Part shown: positions 59,165 to 64,000 of the stretch, one piece after another
Position numbering within the stretch: the stretch's first letter is position 1
How the letters are laid out: every line of letters starts with the position of its first letter
Assembly (NCBI GenBank): GCA_021186555.1
Contig: JAJKFL010000006.1
Span: 46,510,138 to 46,574,137 of the forward strand
From: Reticulitermes speratus
Lineage: Eukaryota > Arthropoda > Insecta > Blattodea > Rhinotermitidae
Direction of reading: 5' to 3'
DNA length: 64,000 nt
Made by a program: the position numbers and the translations under genes
The notes under the pieces: model-generated
Database searches by the model: none
What the model was told of the DNA's origin: nothing
Seen by the model: only the letters and a program-made list of their open reading frames with translations

Positions 59165-59460
59165 CCTACTGTCACAGAATATTTTTCGGGTGATTAAATC
59201 AAGGACAGTGAGATGGGTGGGGCATGTAGAATGCACGTGGAGCAAGCGTAATTAACAGAGTGGCTTGATATTGAAAGCTTAAACAAAAGAGACAAGTTGG
59301 AAGATAGAGGCATAGATGGGATTATAATATTAAAACGGATCTAAAAAGAAATATAATGAGAATTCGGGGATTGAATTAATCTGGCTCTGGATATGGAAAT
59401 TTTGTGGATTGTAAACACGATAATTAACGTTCGTGTTTCATGAAAGCCGGAAATTATTTG
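59165..59460 (+). pseudogene. Decayed LINE C-terminal fragment with 3' UTR trace
   Basis: TTTTTCGGGTGATTAAATCA, GAGATGGGTGGGGCATGTAG and GATGGGATTATAATATTAAA follow the 12.79-12.95 kb LINE in order. Then come a W-L-W-grade remnant of [11 protein letters not shown] and AACGTTCGTGTTTCATGAAA in place of its end. Many stops and shifts. Confidence 0.7.
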
Positions 59461-60430
59461 ACTGCTTCAGAAAATATTTACTTCTGAAACAGAACTCTAA
59501 TCCATAAAGCTATATATATTTCATTATGCAGTTCGCAAGTTACTGATTTGTCTCAACGTCAAACCTGATTATAAATTTACATTTTCTTTATACCGGGTGT
59601 GTCAGTTCCGAAGGTTTCTTACTCTTTGTTCAAGTTTCAATATCTCTGTCGCACGTGTCGCGCCCCTTTCCATATGATGTCCTGCGAGCACTAGTGACAG
59701 TTATATATAATAATAATCATAATAATAGGTGTTTTATTAAACACTCGATATTCACAGTGTTCTCACAAGTGCTTCATTTTATTTTAAACTCATTCTTCGA
59801 AATTGGTAGATTCTGATCTGTCGCGATAAGAAATTTCATTTCCTCAAGAGAATATTCTGGTACGTAGAGCAGTTGGAAGCGAAGCGTTGCGCGCATTAAA
59901 GAGGAAATCGAATTATGAACTGTAACATTTGAATTAAAGTCGACGACTCACGAGACTGCTCGCTACTTGCTGTGCGCCAAGGCTGTGCAATATAAACCGT
60001 GTTCACTTTGCCTCGATTCCAAATCTTATAATTTGAAAATGTAATTAAAGACAATATACTTTAATTACTATAGAGGATCTGTGAAATTTTCACTTCCGTT
60101 TTGAACAAAACAGAGATGATTTTGAGTCACCTAAACACAGCAAAGCAATTGAACGTATCCTAACGTAACAGTTCAGTTTATCCTGAAACAAAAATTGTTT
60201 GTGTAATCTCCTTCTACCTAATACCCTTACGAAGGAGAGAAAAGGGGCCTTCGAAACGTCGATACCAGTCTACCTAATTTCACAATGTAATGCTCCAGAA
60301 GAGGTTAGTCTTAGTGCCGAAAGAACTTCATATTTAAAACGAGAGGCTCTGTACTAGTCGTGCTTTGACTGTACACGTTGCCTGAAAGCTGTAGACAATG
60401 TGCCGAGTATTGAAACGGACTGTACTTGCA
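59461..60430. other. Interspersed block with no supported gene
   Basis: ATACCGGGTGTGTCAGTTCC at about 59,590 resembles a DNA-transposon end, but I find no partner. GCCTTCGAAACGTCGATACC at 60,247 is a GAAACGTC-class word. Confidence 0.45.
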
Positions 60431-60641
60431 TTTAAGTCACAGTCTTGCGTTGTCACGTGGATCGTCTTAAGTCACAGTCTTGCGTTGTCACGTGGATCGT
60501 CTTAAGTCACAGTCTTGCGTTGTCACGTGGATCGTCTTAAGTCACAGTCTTGTGTTGTCACGTGGATCGTCTTAAGTCACAGTCTTGTGTTGTCACGTGG
60601 ATCGTCTTAAGTCACAGTCTTGCGTTGCCACGTGGATCGTC
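60431..60641. repeat. 35-bp minisatellite, 6 copies
   Basis: Unit CTTAAGTCACAGTCTTGCGT-TGTCACGTGGATCGT, 35 bp, with one C/T variant. Confidence 0.95.
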
Positions 60642-60730
60642 TGGAATTTAGATCTGTTGCAAAGCGCTGTAAATTTCTTCGTGCTTGCCCGGTTGACGTA
60701 ACAACAGTTGTGGTGTTCAGAATTCCTAGA

Positions 60731-61265
60731 ACTAACTAACTAACTAACTAACTACCTAACTAACTAACTGACTGATTAACTGACTGACTGACTGTTTCAC
60801 TGACTGACTAACTGATTCACTGACTGACTAACTGACTGACTGATTAACTGACTGGCTGACTGGATGACTGACTAACTGACTGATTGACTGACTAACTAAC
60901 TGATTGACTGACTGATTAACTGACTGACTGACTGACTGATTCACTGACTGACTAACTGATTGACTGACTGATTAACTGACTGACTAACTGATTCACTGAC
61001 TGACTAACTGACTGACTGATTAAATGACTGGCTGACTGACTAACTGACTGATTGACTGACTGATTAACTGACTGATTAACTGACTGATTAACTGACTGAC
61101 TGATTAAATGACTGGCTGACTGACTAACTGACTGATTGACTGACTAACTAACTGATTGACTGACTGACTGATTAACTGACTAACTAACTGACTGACTGAC
61201 TAATTAACTGACTGACTAACTGACTGACTGACTAGCCCGGTAAAGCACAGTTCTTCTTGAGAAGC
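60731..61265 (-). repeat. (CTAA/CTGA)n tract abutting a LINE 3' tail remnant
   Basis: A tetranucleotide tract of about 500 bp, CTAA to the left grading into CTGA with ATTAACTGA and ATTCACTGA interruptions. The right edge carries GCACAGTTCTTCTTGAGAAG, the inverse of the LINE 3' UTR word that precedes (GTTA)n at 13.1 kb. It looks like a hugely expanded LINE poly-(GTTA) tail. Confidence 0.85.
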
Positions 61266-61354
61266 CTAAGTCATTTAACTGCCTAAGACATTTCTCCCAT
61301 TATTAAACCAACATGTCTATTACCATGTTTAGACATGTTAAGACAGCCAAAGCC

Positions 61355-61535
61355 TCGACAGCCCATAGGCCCCCTATGGGCTGTCGAGCCCGTCGCAGAG
61401 ACCTCTACCTGACAACACACAACACTCACAAGACACAGACATCCATGCCTTAGGCGGGATTCGAACCCGCAATCCTAGTAAGCGAACGGCCGTACAGACC
61501 GACGCCTTAGACCGCGCGGCCACTGGGATCGGCCT
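61355..61535 (-). mobile_element. tRNA-Leu-like SINE with internal deletion
   Basis: Minus strand: head CAGTGGCCGCGCGGTCTAAG, B box GGGTTCGAATCCCGCC, body to GTCAGGTAGAGGTCTCTGCG, then directly the 3' part GGGCTCGACAGCCCATAGGG. The GAGGAGTCCTACCGAG segment is missing. Confidence 0.85.
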
Positions 61536-61699
61536 GCTGCCATTATCCTAGCCAAATTAATACGTTTCATGCTCGCCCATACTATTTCCTAAGACCCATT
61601 TGATATTATACCTCCATCTGCGCCTAGGTCTTCAAATGGGCTCCTTCCTTCCCACACACTTGTGTTTACAGCTCTCAGGCCAAAACACGAAGCAGATGG
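61536..61699. other. Spacer
   Basis: Nothing recognised. Confidence 0.4.
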
Positions 61700-62130
61700 A
61701 CATACTGCACCAACCAGCATGCTGTACCTGACTTGTGTCCGGCTTGTGTCTTGACATACTGCACCAACCAGCATGCTGTACCTGACTTGTGTCCGGCTTG
61801 TGTCTTGACATACTGCACCAACCAGCATGCTGTACCTGACTTGTGTCCGGCTTGTGTCTTGACATACTTCACCAACCAGCATGCTGTACCTGACTTGTGT
61901 CCGCTTGTGTCTTGACCTACATGCACTCCCAACCAGCATGTCTGTCACCTGACGTGTGTCCGGCTGTGTCTTGCAAGCTCACCAACCGGCATGCTGTACC
62001 TGATTCTGTCCGCTTGTGTCTTGCGATACTTCACCAACCAGCTGCTGTACCTGACGTGTCCGGCTTGTGTCTTGACACTTCACAACCAGCATGCTGTCCT
62101 GCTGTGTCCTGCTGTGTTCTTGACCAACCT
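61700..62130. repeat. 54-bp minisatellite, about 8 copies, right half corrupted
   Basis: Unit CATACTGCACCAACCAGCAT-GCTGTACCTGACTTGTGTCC-GGCTTGTGTCTTGA, 54 bp. The first four units are clean; from about 61,900 units lose bases irregularly. Frames on both strands are artefacts. Confidence 0.93.
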
Positions 62131-62906
62131 GGTTCCTTACAAATGCGGACAGTTCTCGGTCAGACTGACCGTCCGCTGTCACTGATCTGTCGTCAGCAGC
62201 CAAAACCGTCAGGCCAGCGGTATTCAACTGTCGCTCATCGCGAGATTTTCGATCCAGCTCCCTTCAGGTTTGATACTATCTAGACTTCTGTCTTGTTTCT
62301 TCATCATTTCTCGTCTGTACCATCCTCACTCCGAAATGGACTAATAACTCAGCTCTACTGGACGATCATAAAATCGTCTATGAGATTTTCGAAAATTTTT
62401 CGACAATTCAAGTGTCATAAAATCTGACAATAATAACGGACACTTTACGTGAAGTCGTGCGTATACCAGGCTACATCATAAACAAACTCCTACATTTTAA
62501 GTGTTTGAACTTTTTGTATATTTTATTGTGTACATCGATTGCTAGTTCGGTTTTGTGAAATGTTACTCTAATGTGAATCCCTGATGATGATGATGCATAA
62601 AGGATCGAAACATGTAGCAGCATTCAACGTGATATTGTAATATAATATATCTTGAAAAAATATAGTGTATTTTGTGGGACTGAATGTTGTGATGTGATTG
62701 TAAGATTGTGAACTTTATGGTGCGATGAAAGTTTGATTTTGTGGATGTTGTTAATTGTAGCAACAGATTTGTCCTCTAAGCTACAGGGAGGTTTGTGCGA
62801 GGTTTACCTCCCCAAAGCGATGCATGTCTTGTGTGATGTCACAATCTCTGACTTGGTTAGTGTTTACAGACGCTTCCAGCCGTCGGCAAACACCCAGCGA
62901 CACAGC
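62131..62906. other. Interspersed sequence; degenerate hammerhead-like motif at 62,575-62,625
   Basis: CCCTGATGATGATGATGC, then GGATCGAAACATGTAGCAGC, keeps CTGATGA and GAAACATGTA, but stem I is poor. No gene. Confidence 0.4.
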
Positions 62907-62945
62907 GTCACGTCACGTCACGTCACGACACGTCACGTCACGTCA
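62907..62945. repeat. (CGTCA)n pentanucleotide repeat
   Basis: About eight CGTCA words with one CGACA interruption. CGTCA is a CRE half-site, but a simple repeat is the better reading. Confidence 0.85.
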
Positions 62946-63249
62946 GGCATGAATCTTTAGTTAATATTTGTTAAAAATTCAAGCAAGCTGTGACATGTGT
63001 TGATCATGTAAATATCAGGAGAATTATTTGTAGCGGAGATTGTGCGATTGGGTACTTACATTGTATGTAATTGTACGTAGCGAAACGTGTAGCTGACAAG
63101 TGTAAGTGCTTGTTTAGGGAAATGATTTCTGGCCCGAAATATTCGAATAAAAATAAATGTGATTTAATTAGCTCTTAATAATTTAAATCCCAACGGTAAA
63201 TTTATATATCACCAGTTTTAATATTGAGAAATTCCACGTGTGGATACAT
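62946..63249. other. AT-rich spacer before the last array
   Basis: Nothing recognised. Confidence 0.4.
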
Positions 63250-64000
63250 GGATGTCAGAACAAACAGCGATTATTTCACTGTACAACATTAACTGACTGG
63301 TTTGTATAACTGAGACGGAGTGTGTTTACTGCGCGGTACGGACTGTATTTATGTGTTTTGTGTGGATCTCAGAACAAACAGCGATTATTTCACTGTACAA
63401 CATTAACTGACTGGTTTGTATAACTGAGACGGAGTGTGTTTACTGCGCGGTACGGACTGTATTTATGTGTTTTGTGTGGATCTCAGAACAAACAGCGATT
63501 ATTTCACTGTACAACATTAACTGACTGGTTTGTATAACTGAGACGGAGTGTGTTTACTGCGCGGTACGGACTGTATTTATGTGTTTTGTGTGGATCTCAG
63601 AACAAACAGCGATTATTTCACTGTACAACATTAACTGACTGGTTTGTATAACTGAGACGGAGTGTGTTTACTGCGCGGTACGGACTGTATTTATGTGTTT
63701 TGTGTGGATCTCAGAACAAACAGCGATTATTTCACTGTACAACATTAACTGACTGGTTTGTATAACTGAGACGGAGTGTGTTTACTGCGCGGTACGGACT
63801 GTATTTATGTGTTTTGTGTGGATCTCAGAACAAACAGCGATTATTTCACTGTACAACATTAACTGACTGGTTTGTATAACTGAGACGCAGTGTGTTTACT
63901 GCGCGGTACGGACTGTATTTATGTGTTTTGTGTGGATCTCAGAACAAACAGCGATTATTTCACTGTACAGCGTTAACTGACTGGTTTGTATAACTGAGAC
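63250..64000 (-). mobile_element. 114-bp repeat family, array 9 (cut by window end)
   Basis: Enters directly inside a unit at about 63,250 (GGATGTCAGAACAAACAGCG); no tail on the left. More than six near-identical units run to the window edge. Confidence 0.9.

Noticed and set aside
62907..62945. Cluster of CRE half-sites (CGTCA)
   Set aside because: A perfect short tandem repeat is the simpler explanation and no promoter features are nearby.

Overview
This is a window of eukaryotic, almost certainly insect, nuclear DNA. There are no operons, no Shine-Dalgarno sites and no long ORF with normal protein composition. tRNA-derived SINEs, 5'-truncated non-LTR (LINE) reverse-transcriptase tails, a mariner-type transposase scrap, short TIR elements and very many minisatellites fill it. 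The LINE tails and SINE types resemble those I associate with polyneopteran insects (cockroach, termite, stick insect), but that is inference from memory and the species cannot be fixed from this window. No complete host gene can be supported. Roughly half of the window is tandem repeat by my own summing of array lengths. LAYOUT: 1-14 kb holds four arrays or copies of a 114-bp repeat family, all in one orientation, plus a 43-bp minisatellite (6.4-7.9 kb), a 39-bp minisatellite grown from the 3' end of a LINE (11.1-11.7 kb), two LINE C-terminal fragments, a Tigger/pogo-like MITE and two SINEs. 14-19 kb holds 29-bp and 27-bp arrays, SINEs, a mariner fragment and a LINE tail. From 19.9 kb to the end the 114-bp family recurs six more times, always in the opposite orientation. 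It is interleaved with minisatellites of 21, 54, 30, 33, 12, 15, 32, 26/51, 29, 33, 35 and 54 bp, a SINE whose body is amplified as a 155-bp tandem unit (37.0-38.0 kb), a 290-bp fold-back element (25.9-26.2 kb), a 559-bp TIR element (57.9-58.4 kb) and several decayed LINE pieces. Stretches between these blocks are AT-rich and without recognisable exons. HOW THE PARTS RELATE: several satellites can be traced to a transposable element next to or inside them. The 114-bp family is the amplified interior of a short element with recognisable ends. The 39-bp array repeats the last codons and stop of a LINE. The CTAA/CTGA tract abuts a remnant of another LINE's 3' tail. The 155-bp array is a SINE body. 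The 24.7-25.35 kb array consists of Tigger-like terminal sequence. Element-seeded satellite formation is therefore the main theme. The most unusual signal is a recurring motif that reads like a minimal type I hammerhead ribozyme (CTGANGA, a short hairpin, GAAACATGT, closed by a stem I). Two copies face each other inside the fold-back element, one well-formed copy lies at 39.56 kb, and decayed copies occur elsewhere. Long uninterrupted frames over the arrays are by-products of repeat periods or stop-poor units, not genes.
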